Source: Burkholderiales bacterium 8X (GTDB lineage: Bacteria > Pseudomonadota > Gammaproteobacteria > Burkholderiales > Burkholderiaceae_C). Taken from it: a stretch of 64,000 nucleotides of DNA. The translations under genes were made by a program, and so were the position numbers. Positions 27,892 through 36,345 of this stretch are shown here, piece by piece. The notes under the pieces were generated by a model that ran no database searches, was not told the DNA's origin, and saw only the letters and a program-made list of their open reading frames with translations. Every line of letters begins with the position of its first letter. Positions within the stretch are counted from its first letter, which is position 1. The stretch covers positions 3,310,916-3,374,915 of the forward strand of contig LR732703.1 in NCBI GenBank assembly GCA_902506565.1, given 5' to 3'.

Positions 27892-28224
27892 CATGGTTCC
27901 GGCAGAAGTGATGTAACACGTTCGCGGCACTCGGTCACATTTTGACAACTTCTGTGTGCAAACCCGTGATGCACCTGAGAACAGAAGTTAACATCCTGTC
28001 ATACGAAAGACCTACACCACTGCCTACGATGTTGCATTGCACCAAACCAGCCCGCCTCCACCGGGAAAACCATGGTTTGGCCGATCAGCCAAGTGGCGAG
28101 TTACCACTTTTGTTCACAAGACATCTTGAGCAGATTGTGTTTAAATTCTTGCGAATAGTAGTAAAGCGTTACATTGTTTCCTCAGATTTGCTGAGGAAGC
28201 TCCACCCGCCAACTGGGACCAAAT
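27892..28224 (+). promoter_or_regulatory. Upstream regulatory region of the exopolysaccharide operon
   Basis: This 333-base region is AT-rich relative to its surroundings and holds no gene. A TTGACA (27942-27947) has no good -10 at 17 bases; TACATT near 28170 resembles a -10 closer to the gene. TAGTAGTAA at 28156-28164 matches a motif also found upstream of wza and the second sugar arm. An inverted repeat TTCCTCAG / CTGAGGAA (28178-28198) lies in the predicted leader. The exact promoter is unresolved. Confidence 0.5.
28178..28198 (+). promoter_or_regulatory. Inverted repeat in the leader of the priming transferase gene
   Basis: Eight-base perfect arms (TTCCTCAG, CTGAGGAA) surround a five-base spacer, 26 bases before the start codon. 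No U tract follows, so it is either an operator or an RNA hairpin near the ribosome site. Confidence 0.5.
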
Positions 28225-28947
28225 ATGTTTCGTTCCGACTCGACAACGCACGGTAGCGTGGTGCGCCGATACACCCCACCGGACGGTCCGCGCCCCGCAG
28301 CGCCGATCATCGCGAAGCCCCGCCAGCACTCGGCGATCGAGCGGGCGGCCAAGCGTACGATCGACATCGTGGGCGCGCTGTTCTTCTTTGCCGTCTTCGG
28401 CCCCTTGTATGTTGCGGTGGCGCTCGGCGTCTGCCTCAGCATGGGTCGGCCGATTCACTTCTGGCAGAACCGCCTCGGACATGGCGGCAAGCGCTTCCGC
28501 TTCTATAAATTTCGTTCGATGGTGCAGAACTCCGACGTGGTGCTCGACGAGTTCCTGAGTCGCAACGACATGGCGCGCACCGAATGGGATACCTTCCAGA
28601 AGCTGGACAAGGATCCGCGGATTACGCCGATCGGCCAGATCATCCGGAAGCTGAGCCTCGACGAACTGCCCCAGTTCTGGAATGTGTTGAAGGGCGACAT
28701 GAGCCTGGTCGGCCCCCGCCCCTGCATGGAACGCCAGCGCAGCCTGTACGGTCACGCCTGGGATCACTATTGCTCGATGCGACCGGGCCTCACCGGGCTG
28801 TGGCAGGTGAGCGGACGCAATCGGTTGTCCTACGCACAGCGTGTCGAACTCGACATGCAATATGTAGACAACTGGTCCCTCTGGCTGGACATCAAGATCC
28901 TCTTCAAGACGGTCCGCACCGTCATCACCGGCGAAGGCTCCAAATGA
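28225..28947 (+). CDS. Undecaprenyl-phosphate sugar phosphotransferase (priming)
   Basis: This 240-residue monotopic enzyme of the bacterial sugar transferase family (WcaJ/ExoY type) should attach the first sugar-1-phosphate to undecaprenyl phosphate. One hydrophobic segment (GALFFFAVFGPLYVAVALGV) lies near residue 50. Conserved motifs follow: KFRSM, the catalytic Asp-Glu pair in LSLDELPQFWNVLKGDMSLVG, and RPGLTGLWQVSGRN. It is the short ExoY-like form without the extra N-terminal membrane helices of WcaJ. It is the first gene of the plus-strand exopolysaccharide operon; sugar specificity (glucose or galactose) cannot be told. Confidence 0.93.
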   Translation: MFRSDSTTHGSVVRRYTPPDGPRPAAPIIAKPRQHSAIERAAKRTIDIVGALFFFAVFGPLYVAVALGVCLSMGRPIHFWQNRLGHGGKRFRFYKFRSMVQNSDVVLDEFLSRNDMARTEWDTFQKLDKDPRITPIGQIIRKLSLDELPQFWNVLKGDMSLVGPRPCMERQRSLYGHAWDHYCSMRPGLTGLWQVSGRNRLSYAQRVELDMQYVDNWSLWLDIKILFKTVRTVITGEGSK

Positions 28948-30395
28948 GCGACATCCATCCCGTGGTGCTCTGCGGCGGCAACGGCACGCGCCTCTGGCCG
29001 CTGTCCCGCAAGACGCTTCCCAAGCAATTCGCGCCGTTGATCGGCAACAAGAGCCTGCTTCTTCTCACGCTGGAGCGGCTGCGCCTTCTCAGCAGCGAAG
29101 TGCGCTGCATCGCCGCCGAGGAGCATCGTTTCCTGGTGCAGGAATGCATCCAGGCGGCCGACGTCCGCGGTCGCCAATTGCTCGAGCCGGTTGCTCGCAA
29201 TACGGCAGCCGCCATGGCCGCAGCGGCCCTGATGGTCGAGCCCGACCAGCTGCTGCTCTTCGCACCGGCGGATCACCACATTCCGGATGCCGAGCGCTTC
29301 GTGGCGACGGTGCGCAAGGGCGTGCCGGCGGCGCTAGCCGGGCAGATGGTCACGTTCGGCGTCCAGCCCAGCTTTCCGAGCACCGCTTATGGCTACATCC
29401 GCCGCGGCGAAGCGCTCGACGCGGGCCCTGACGGCGTGGCCGGCCATTCGGTGGCCGCCTTCGTCGAAAAACCCAACGCCGCCCACGCGCAGCAACTGCT
29501 TCTGACCGGCGATCACTTCTGGAACGCGGGCATCCTGCTGGTCCAGGCCAAGGTACTGCTGGCCGCTCTCGACCAACATGCGCCGGACATCCTGGAAGCC
29601 TGCCGGAATGCCGTGGCGACGGTCGAGCCGGATGGCGACTTCGATCGCCTCGAAGCTGCTGCCTTCGGCCGCTGCCGGAGCCAGAGCATCGACTATGCGG
29701 TGCTCGAAAAGGCGGATCAGGTCGCCGTGATCCCTTTCGACGGCGCCTGGAGCGATGTCGGCAGCTGGAACGCGGTTGCCGACCTGCACGACGCCGACGA
29801 GAACGGCAACCGGATCAGCGGCCAAGGCTATGCCATGGGCGCGACCAACACCTTCATCCATGCGCCGAATCGCCCGGTGGTGGCCTTGGGCACCAAGGAC
29901 ATCTTCGTGATCGACACGCCCGACGCACTGCTGGTGGCCAGCAGCGACAGCGCCGAGCAGGTCAAGGACGTGGTGTCGCTCCTCACCACCAAGGGCCATG
30001 CCCAGGCCACGCGCCATCGACGCATTCCGCGGCCCTGGGGCGCCTACGACAGCATCGACGACGGCGACCGCTTCGCAGTCAAGCGGCTGACGGTCAAGCC
30101 CGGTGCCCACCTGGCCTTGCGCATGCACCATCACCGCGCCGAGCACTGGGTGGTCGTGCAGGGCACCGCCTCGGTCGTCTGCGACCAGCGCACGACCCTG
30201 GTCAAGGAAAACGAATCCATCTATATCCCCGTCGGCGCGGTGTACCGGCTCGAGAACGCCGGCAAGACGGTGCTCGAGGTGATCGAGGTGCAGACCGGCT
30301 CCTACCTGGGAGACGACGACATCGTCCGCTTCGACCAGGATCCATCCCGCGATGGTTCGGCGGGCAAGCCCGACCTCACGCGCAAGCTCGCCTGA
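28944..30395 (+). CDS. manC: Bifunctional mannose-6-phosphate isomerase / mannose-1-phosphate guanylyltransferase
   Basis: This 483-residue protein makes GDP-mannose. The N-terminal nucleotidyltransferase domain has the GDP-mannose pyrophosphorylase signature [19 protein letters not shown] and the FVEKP motif. A C-terminal cupin of the type II phosphomannose isomerase kind carries [18 protein letters not shown] with metal-binding His and Glu. The ATG overlaps the priming transferase stop as ATGA. GDP-mannose feeds mannosyl residues or, with Gmd and Fcl, GDP-fucose. Confidence 0.94.
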   Translation: MSDIHPVVLCGGNGTRLWPLSRKTLPKQFAPLIGNKSLLLLTLERLRLLSSEVRCIAAEEHRFLVQECIQAADVRGRQLLEPVARNTAAAMAAAALMVEPDQLLLFAPADHHIPDAERFVATVRKGVPAALAGQMVTFGVQPSFPSTAYGYIRRGEALDAGPDGVAGHSVAAFVEKPNAAHAQQLLLTGDHFWNAGILLVQAKVLLAALDQHAPDILEACRNAVATVEPDGDFDRLEAAAFGRCRSQSIDYAVLEKADQVAVIPFDGAWSDVGSWNAVADLHDADENGNRISGQGYAMGATNTFIHAPNRPVVALGTKDIFVIDTPDALLVASSDSAEQVKDVVSLLTTKGHAQATRHRRIPRPWGAYDSIDDGDRFAVKRLTVKPGAHLALRMHHHRAEHWVVVQGTASVVCDQRTTLVKENESIYIPVGAVYRLENAGKTVLEVIEVQTGSYLGDDDIVRFDQDPSRDGSAGKPDLTRKLA

Positions 30396-30421
30396 TCGAG
30401 CGCCATCCATGCGGTATCTCC

Positions 30422-31390
30422 ATGACTGATTTCAACAAGCGCATCTTCGTTGCCGGGCATCGCGGCATGGTCGGCAGCGCCATCGTCCGCCAGCTGACGG
30501 ACAAGGGCTACACCAACATCCTGATGCGAACCCACGCCGAGCTGGACCTGACCGACCAGGCCCAGGTGCGCCGGTTCTTTGCCGAGGAAAAGCCGCAAGA
30601 GGTCTACGTGGCGGCGGCCAAGGTCGGCGGCATCCACGCCAACAACACCTACCCGGCGGAATTCATCTACTCGAACCTGATGGTCGAGGCCAACGTGGTC
30701 CACGAGTCGTGGCGCACCGGCGTCGCCCGGCTGCTGTTCCTCGGGTCGAGCTGCATCTATCCGCGCCTGGCGGCCCAGCCGATGTCCGAGGACGCGCTCC
30801 TCACCGGCAAGCTGGAGCCGACCAACGAGCCCTATGCCATCGCCAAGATCGCCGGCATCAAGCTCTGCGAAAGCTACAACCGCCAGTACGGCTGCGACTT
30901 CCGCAGCGTGATGCCGACCAACCTCTACGGTCCCGGCGACAACTACCACCCCGAGAACAGCCACGTGATGCCGGCCATGCTCAGGCGCTTCCACGATGCC
31001 AAGGTTTCCGAGGCGGAGTCGGTGGTGATCTGGGGCACCGGTTCGCCCAAGCGCGAGTTCCTGTACGTGGACGACATGGCGGCCGCCTGCGTACACGTGA
31101 TGGACCTGCCGCGCGAGCGCTACGCGGAGCACACCACCGTCACCACCAGCCACCTCAACGTCGGCACGGGCGAAGACCTGTCGATCCTCGAGCTGGCACA
31201 CCTGGTCGCCGAGGTCGTCGGCTATCAGGGCAAGATCCGCTGCGACACCAGCAAGCCGGACGGCACGCCGCGCAAGCTGCTCGACGTGTCCCGCATCCAT
31301 CAACTGGGCTGGCGCGCGCAGGTCACGCTCCGCGAAGGCATCCAGCGTGCCTACGAAGACTTCTGCAGCGAACAGCTGGTGGCAACCTGA
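30422..31390 (+). CDS. fcl: GDP-L-fucose synthase
   Basis: This 322-residue SDR epimerase/reductase converts GDP-4-keto-6-deoxymannose to GDP-L-fucose. The NADP loop GHRGMVGSA is diagnostic (residues 12-20), followed by SSCIYPR, the YxxxK in [10 protein letters not shown] and the [16 protein letters not shown] segment. Its substrate needs GDP-mannose 4,6-dehydratase (Gmd), which is not in this window. Its presence implies an L-fucose-containing polymer. Confidence 0.95.
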   Translation: MTDFNKRIFVAGHRGMVGSAIVRQLTDKGYTNILMRTHAELDLTDQAQVRRFFAEEKPQEVYVAAAKVGGIHANNTYPAEFIYSNLMVEANVVHESWRTGVARLLFLGSSCIYPRLAAQPMSEDALLTGKLEPTNEPYAIAKIAGIKLCESYNRQYGCDFRSVMPTNLYGPGDNYHPENSHVMPAMLRRFHDAKVSEAESVVIWGTGSPKREFLYVDDMAAACVHVMDLPRERYAEHTTVTTSHLNVGTGEDLSILELAHLVAEVVGYQGKIRCDTSKPDGTPRKLLDVSRIHQLGWRAQVTLREGIQRAYEDFCSEQLVAT

Positions 31391-31400
31391 AGGAACGCCT

Positions 31401-32411
31401 TTGCGTCGCGATCCGCCCATGAGTGCTTCGCTAGTCTCGTTGATTCCCCCGGGAACCGGCGGGGTGCGCGACTACGCCACGGTGCTGGGCGAGCCCCTCG
31501 GCAGCCCGGTGGTCGAACTGAGCCCGGACACGGACGTGTCGACGCTCGGCGGCGAGTGCGCGCTGCTGCATTTCAGCGGCTATGGCTTCGAGAAGCGCGG
31601 GGTTCCGTTCTGGCTGGTGAAGAAGGTCCGCCTGCTGCACGGCCGCTTCGATCGGATCGGCATCGTCTTTCACGAACTCTTCGCCACCAACGTGTCGCCC
31701 TGGGGTTCGGCCTTCTGGCTGGCCGGCCTGCAGCAACGCATCGCGCGCGACCTGCTGCTCGAAGCGGACTTCTGGCTGGCCAGCCGCGAAGATTCCGCGC
31801 GGTGGCTCCAGCGCCAATCGAAGCCGCTGCCGCATCGCGTGCTGCCGGTGTTTTCGAACGTCGGCGAGTTGGACGACATCGAAGGCCCTCGCTCTCCTTG
31901 GATGGTCGTCTTCGGCAGCCCGGGCATGCGCAGGCAGGTCTACGAATGGAACGACGGCGAAATCTTCCGCCATGCCGAGCAGCTCGGCCTCGAAATCCAT
32001 GACCTCGGGCCTTCGATCGACGACGAGACGCTGTCGCGCAAGCTGGTCCGCAGCAAGGTGGTGCTGCGCGGCAAGCTGCCGAAGGAAGAAGTCAGTGCCG
32101 TGCTTGCCGCCGCGAACTACGGCGCCGTGGCCTACCCGGCGGATTTCGCCGCGAAAAGCGGCATCTTTGCCGCTTATTGCTCGCACGGGGTTTGCCCGGT
32201 CTTGCTGTCGAAGGACTATGGCGTGCACGATGGCCTGCGGCCGAACGTCCACTACGCCGGCGGGTTCGACGCGCTCCAGGCATCGTTCATCGAGCCCCGC
32301 GTGGTCGGGCGTGCGGCCCGCAAGTGGTATGCGTCGCACGACGTCCAGACCCAGGTCCGCGCGTTGCGCGAACTGACCGCCTCGGTACCGCGCCAGGAGT
32401 TGGCGCGATGA
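31401..32411 (+). CDS. Glycosyltransferase-like protein of unrecognised family
   Basis: This protein of about 336 residues is not assigned to a family with confidence. It opens SLIPPGTGGVRDYATVLGE, a glycine-rich N-terminal segment like that of GT-B transferases, and has a central HELFATNVSPWGSAFWLAG and C-terminal YGAVAYPADFAAKSGIFAAY with a Gly-rich turn. The best Shine-Dalgarno (AAGGA, 31390-31394) precedes a TTG at 31401, so I use that start; ATG 31419 (MSASLV) is the alternative. It lies between fcl and the polymerase gene, so a role in assembling the repeat unit is inferred. Confidence 0.7.
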   Translation: MRRDPPMSASLVSLIPPGTGGVRDYATVLGEPLGSPVVELSPDTDVSTLGGECALLHFSGYGFEKRGVPFWLVKKVRLLHGRFDRIGIVFHELFATNVSPWGSAFWLAGLQQRIARDLLLEADFWLASREDSARWLQRQSKPLPHRVLPVFSNVGELDDIEGPRSPWMVVFGSPGMRRQVYEWNDGEIFRHAEQLGLEIHDLGPSIDDETLSRKLVRSKVVLRGKLPKEEVSAVLAAANYGAVAYPADFAAKSGIFAAYCSHGVCPVLLSKDYGVHDGLRPNVHYAGGFDALQASFIEPRVVGRAARKWYASHDVQTQVRALRELTASVPRQELAR

Positions 32412-32473
32412 ACAAACAGGGAGTGCCGACCGCATGCAGCGGCGGCATTTCCACCCAACGAAGCAGTTCATGA
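32408..32473 (+). CDS. 21-codon coupling ORF between glycosyltransferase-like gene and polymerase gene
   Basis: An ATG at 32408 overlaps the previous stop as ATGA. The frame reads 21 residues (starting MNKQGV, Ser-rich at the end) and stops in TGA that overlaps the next ATG at 32470 as ATGA. It is open at both ends in the pattern of coupled genes and contains one Cys. No family is recognisable. It could be a translated leader that couples the two genes, or chance, or it could mark a mis-set start of the polymerase gene (an upstream ATG at 32434 is in the polymerase frame). Confidence 0.4.
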   Translation: MNKQGVPTACSGGISTQRSSS

Positions 32474-33825
32474 GTGTTGTTGCAGCCACCCCGTTCCCCA
32501 CCCGCGCGCCCAGCCGCTCGAGTTCGCTCAGCCGCGCGGGTTACCTGTTCCTGGCGGTGTTCTTCATCCTCGTGTTCGAGGGCGCGATCCGCAAATGGGT
32601 CACCTCGGCATCCACGCTGCCGCTGATCCTGCTGCGCGACCTGCTGGCACTCGGGCTGGTGCTCTATGCGGTCTCGACCGGCGCCTTGAAGCGGCAGAAG
32701 GGCATCGTCGCCGCCCTGCTGGTCTGGTCCTGCATCGTGCTCGCCTGGGGGCTTTTCCAATTGGTGGTCGGCCAGAGCAGTCCGCTGGTGCTGATCATCG
32801 GCCTGCGCTTCTGGCTGCTCTACACCTGGTTCGCCGTGGCCGCGGCCTGTGCCATGAACGAGTCGGACTACCGGGCCTCGATGTACGCCGCGATCGGCAT
32901 GTTGCTGGTGATGGCGCCCCTGGCCGTGCTGCAACACAACCTGCCGCCCGGCGCGCGCATCAATGCGCAGATCGACGGTGACGGCGACGAAGGCGTCTTC
33001 GTGGTGGTGGTCGGCGTCGTGCGAACCACCGGCACGTTCAGCTTCACCTCGGCTTACGCGGTTTTCCTGACGCTGGTCGCACCGGTGGTCTTCGGTTTCC
33101 TCAGTGCCCGCAAGCGCGGCATCCGGCAAGTGGCGTTCGCCTTGGCCGCCTTCGGCGCGTTCGCGGTCGGCGCCTTGGTGAGCGGCTCGCGCACAGCGGT
33201 CATCTCCGGTGGCCTGCTCTTCATCACCTACCTGGTCGGCCGCCTTCTTTTCTCGAAGATGAAGAAGAAGCCGGCCGCCGCCGCCGCGGTCGCAGCCGCC
33301 ATCGTGCTGTTCGGCCTGTTCGCGCTCTTCTTCCAGGACGCAATCGAAGTCACGCAAACTCGATTCGCGCAAGCCGCGGCTGCAGAAGACCTGGGTGGGC
33401 GCATTTTCACGGTGCTGTTCGGCGAAGCCGGCGCCTGGGACGCAGCGCCGTGGACCGGCTTCGGCATCGGCTTCGGTTCGAACCTGGCGACCTACGTCCG
33501 AACCGGCAGCGCGGACGTGTTCTCGCTCGCCGAAACCGAAGGCGCCCGGATCCTGATGGAAGCCGGCATCGTCGGCTTCCTCTACCTGGCCCTGAAGCTG
33601 GTCTTCGTGGCTTACGGAATTTTGAAGAGCGTTCGGATCTCGGCCCGCACCAACTCGCCGTTCCCGCTGATCGTCTGGGTCAGCACCGCCATCGCCGTCG
33701 CGACCTGGCCTTCGATCGGCCAGCTGTCCGGCAATGGCCTGCTCGGCGTCATGATGGCGTTCGCGCTGCTGCTGTTCCGCTTTCCGAGGCTCGAGCTCTT
33801 CCCGCCGCGCGCGTCGCGAACGTGA
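32470..33825 (+). CDS. Polymerase-like polytopic membrane protein (Wzy/O-antigen ligase type)
   Basis: This 451-residue protein has about ten hydrophobic segments, starting YLFLAVFFILVFEGAIRKW, and a long loop near residues 300-360 (EDLGGRIFTVLFGEAGAWDAAPWTGFGIGFGSN), as in O-antigen ligases and Wzy polymerases. It is probably the repeat-unit polymerase. Start ATG 32470 overlaps the small ORF as ATGA; an in-frame ATG at 32434 is possible. The stop overlaps the next gene as GTGA. A flippase (Wzx) is not visible. Confidence 0.75.
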   Translation: MSVVAATPFPTRAPSRSSSLSRAGYLFLAVFFILVFEGAIRKWVTSASTLPLILLRDLLALGLVLYAVSTGALKRQKGIVAALLVWSCIVLAWGLFQLVVGQSSPLVLIIGLRFWLLYTWFAVAAACAMNESDYRASMYAAIGMLLVMAPLAVLQHNLPPGARINAQIDGDGDEGVFVVVVGVVRTTGTFSFTSAYAVFLTLVAPVVFGFLSARKRGIRQVAFALAAFGAFAVGALVSGSRTAVISGGLLFITYLVGRLLFSKMKKKPAAAAAVAAAIVLFGLFALFFQDAIEVTQTRFAQAAAAEDLGGRIFTVLFGEAGAWDAAPWTGFGIGFGSNLATYVRTGSADVFSLAETEGARILMEAGIVGFLYLALKLVFVAYGILKSVRISARTNSPFPLIVWVSTAIAVATWPSIGQLSGNGLLGVMMAFALLLFRFPRLELFPPRASRT

Positions 33826-35000
33826 GGCTGCTCCACCTGATCCCCTCGGTCGATCTCCGGGGCGGGGGACCGATCGAAGGCGTGCGCCGCCTGCACGATT
33901 CGCTCGCTGCGCAAGGTCACGAGGGCGAGCTGGTCAGCCTCGACGATCCGTCTGCCTCGTTCGTCCGGGACTTTCCCGGCAAGGTGACCGCGCTCGGTCC
34001 TTCGGCCAGCAGCTATCACTACAACGCCAGGCTGGTGCCGTGGCTCAAGGCCCACGCGCCGCGCTTCGACGCGGTCATCGTCAACGGCTTGTGGCAATAC
34101 CCCGGCTTCGGCACCTGGCGCGCGCTGCACCGGTCGGCCACGCCCTACTTCGTCTACACCCACGGCATGCTCGATCCGTGGTTCAAGCGCCAGTACCCGC
34201 TCAAGCACGCGAAGAAGTGGGCGTACTGGCCGTGGGGCGAGTACCGGGTGCTGCGCGACGCCGCGGCCGTGATCTTCACCTGCGAAGAAGAGCGGCTCCT
34301 GGCCCGCCAATCCTTCTGGCTCTATCGAGCGCGCGAAGTGGTCGGCTCCTATGGCACCGCAGCGCCGCCGCGCGATGCCGAGCGCCTGTCCAAGGCCTTT
34401 TTCACGGCCTACCCCGCGCTGGCCGGCAAGCGCATCCTGCTGTTCCTCGGCCGCATCCACGAGAAGAAGGGTCCCGACCTGCTGGTCGATGCGTTCGCGG
34501 CGATCGCGGCACAACATCCCGATCTCCAGCTGGTGATGGCCGGACCTGGCGATGCCAGCCTGACGGCCGAGCTGCAGTCGCGCGCCGCGTCGCGCGGCAT
34601 CGCCGACCGCATCAGCTGGACCGGCATGCTGGAGGGCGACCTCAAGTGGGGCGCCTTCTATGCGTGCGACGCCTTCTGCCTTCCATCGCATCAAGAAAAC
34701 TTCGGCATCGCCGTCGCCGAGGCCTTGGCCTGCGGGCGTCCGGTGCTCATCAGCAACAAGGTCAACATCTGGCGCGAGATCGAAGCCGACGGCGCCGGTC
34801 TGGTCGAGGACGACACGCCCGCGGGCACCGCGGCCCTGCTCGCGCGATGGGTGGCAGCATCCCCGGCGCAGTTGGCCGACATGCAAAAGGCCGCGACAGC
34901 CTGCTTCGAACACCGCTTCCAGATGGAACATGTGGCTCGCAAGCTGGTCGAAATCGTTGGCCAGCACGCGCCGACGCATGCGCTTCCCACCATTTCCTGA
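33822..35000 (+). CDS. GT4 family glycosyltransferase
   Basis: This 392-residue GT-B enzyme begins with GTG. The N-terminal HLIPSVDLRGGGPIEGVRRL and the C-terminal donor domain with FLGRIHEKKGPDLLVDAFA and PSHQENFGIAVAEALACGRPVL are typical of retaining GT4 transferases (EX7E motif). It overlaps the polymerase gene by four bases. The sugar is unknown. Confidence 0.9.
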   Translation: MRLLHLIPSVDLRGGGPIEGVRRLHDSLAAQGHEGELVSLDDPSASFVRDFPGKVTALGPSASSYHYNARLVPWLKAHAPRFDAVIVNGLWQYPGFGTWRALHRSATPYFVYTHGMLDPWFKRQYPLKHAKKWAYWPWGEYRVLRDAAAVIFTCEEERLLARQSFWLYRAREVVGSYGTAAPPRDAERLSKAFFTAYPALAGKRILLFLGRIHEKKGPDLLVDAFAAIAAQHPDLQLVMAGPGDASLTAELQSRAASRGIADRISWTGMLEGDLKWGAFYACDAFCLPSHQENFGIAVAEALACGRPVLISNKVNIWREIEADGAGLVEDDTPAGTAALLARWVAASPAQLADMQKAATACFEHRFQMEHVARKLVEIVGQHAPTHALPTIS

Positions 35001-35003
35001 TTC

Positions 35004-36257
35004 ATGAAAATCCTCTGCTACGGCATCAACTTCGCGCCGGAACTCACCGGCATCGGCAAGTACACCGGCGAGATGGTCGCGTGGCTGAGCGCCCACGGGC
35101 ATGACGTCCGCATGGTGACCGCGCCGCCCTACTATCCCGCCTGGGAAGTGCAGGCGGGCTACAGCGGCTCGCGCTACGTCACCGAAACCTGGAACGGCGC
35201 CAAGGTCTTCCGCACGCCGGTCTGGGTGCCGCGCAAGGTCACCGGCAAGACCCGTCTGCTGCACCTCTTCAGCTTCGCGCTGGCCAGCATCCCGGCGCTC
35301 CTGGCGCAGTGGCGCTGGAAGCCCGACGTGGTCTGGATGACCGAACCACCGCTGGTCTGCGCGCCGGCCGCACTGGCCTTCGCCCGCATGCGCTCGGCCA
35401 AGGCCTGGCTCCACATCCAGGACTACGAGGTCGACGCCGCCTTCGATCTCGGCCTGCTCAAGGGCGGGCGGCTGCGCCGCTTCGTGAGCGCCATGGAGCG
35501 CGGCCTGATGCGGCGCTTCGACCGCATCTCGACCATCTCGCACCGCATGCTGGAACGCGCCGGCCGCAAGGGCACGGATGCGGATCGGCTGGTGTTCCTG
35601 CCGAACTGGGCCGACGTCCAGGCCATCCAGCCCCTCACGGGCGACAGTTCCTTCCGCGCCGAACTCGGCATCGCTTCGAATGCCGTGGTGGCGCTCTACT
35701 CCGGCAACATGGGCGGCAAGCAGGGCCTCGAACTGCTGGCCGACGTGGCGATCCTGTCGAAGGATCGGCCCGAGCTGCAATTCGTGTTCTGCGGCGGCGG
35801 CTCCGGCCGCGCCGACCTGATGAAGCGTTGCGAAGGCCTTGCCAACGTTCGCTTCATGGACCTCCAGCCGGTCGAGCGCCTGGGCGACCTGCTGGGCCTC
35901 GCCGACATCCACCTGCTGCCGCAGCGCGCCGACGCCGCGGATCTCGTGATGCCCTCCAAGCTCACCGGCATGCTCAGCAGCGGTCGACCGGTGGTGGCGG
36001 GCGCGCGCGCCGATACCGAGCTCGGCAAGGTCGCCGGCGAATGCGGCATCGCCGTGGCGCCCGACCATGTTCAGGACTTCGCGGCCGCGATCTGGGCGCT
36101 GGCCGCGGATCCCGAGCGCCGGCGGCAACTCGGGTTGCATGCCCGCCAGTTCGCCGAGCAGCGCTTCGACCGCGATGCGGTGCTCGGCCAGTTCGCACGC
36201 GACCTCGCGGCCTGCGTGGCGGGCGAGGTCGAGGCCGCCGCGCCGCGCACGATCTAG
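35004..36257 (+). CDS. WcaI-like glycosyltransferase
   Basis: This 417-residue GT4-type enzyme starts MKILCYGINFAPELTGIGKYTGE, the signature opening of WcaI-family transferases from colanic-acid-type loci. The donor domain has YSGNMGGKQGLELLADV and MPSKLTGMLSSGRPVVAGA. In colanic acid, WcaI is proposed to add fucose; the adjacent fcl fits that. It begins three bases after the previous stop and ends the plus-strand operon. Confidence 0.9.
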   Translation: MKILCYGINFAPELTGIGKYTGEMVAWLSAHGHDVRMVTAPPYYPAWEVQAGYSGSRYVTETWNGAKVFRTPVWVPRKVTGKTRLLHLFSFALASIPALLAQWRWKPDVVWMTEPPLVCAPAALAFARMRSAKAWLHIQDYEVDAAFDLGLLKGGRLRRFVSAMERGLMRRFDRISTISHRMLERAGRKGTDADRLVFLPNWADVQAIQPLTGDSSFRAELGIASNAVVALYSGNMGGKQGLELLADVAILSKDRPELQFVFCGGGSGRADLMKRCEGLANVRFMDLQPVERLGDLLGLADIHLLPQRADAADLVMPSKLTGMLSSGRPVVAGARADTELGKVAGECGIAVAPDHVQDFAAAIWALAADPERRRQLGLHARQFAEQRFDRDAVLGQFARDLAACVAGEVEAAAPRTI

Positions 36258-36279
36258 GCACATCGCAGGGTCCAAAGAA

Positions 36280-36303
36280 AAAGGGCACCTTCGGGTGCCC
36301 TTT
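36280..36303. terminator. Bidirectional terminator between the two exopolysaccharide arms
   Basis: The stem AAAGGGCACC / GGTGCCCTTT with a TTCG tetraloop is symmetrical, with A-rich sequence on the left and T-rich on the right. It can stop both the plus-strand wcaI-side transcript and the minus-strand wzc transcript. Confidence 0.9.
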
Positions 36304-36345
36304 CTCTTTGCCTGACCGGAAGCCCTCGCGGGCCCCGGCTTCGCA

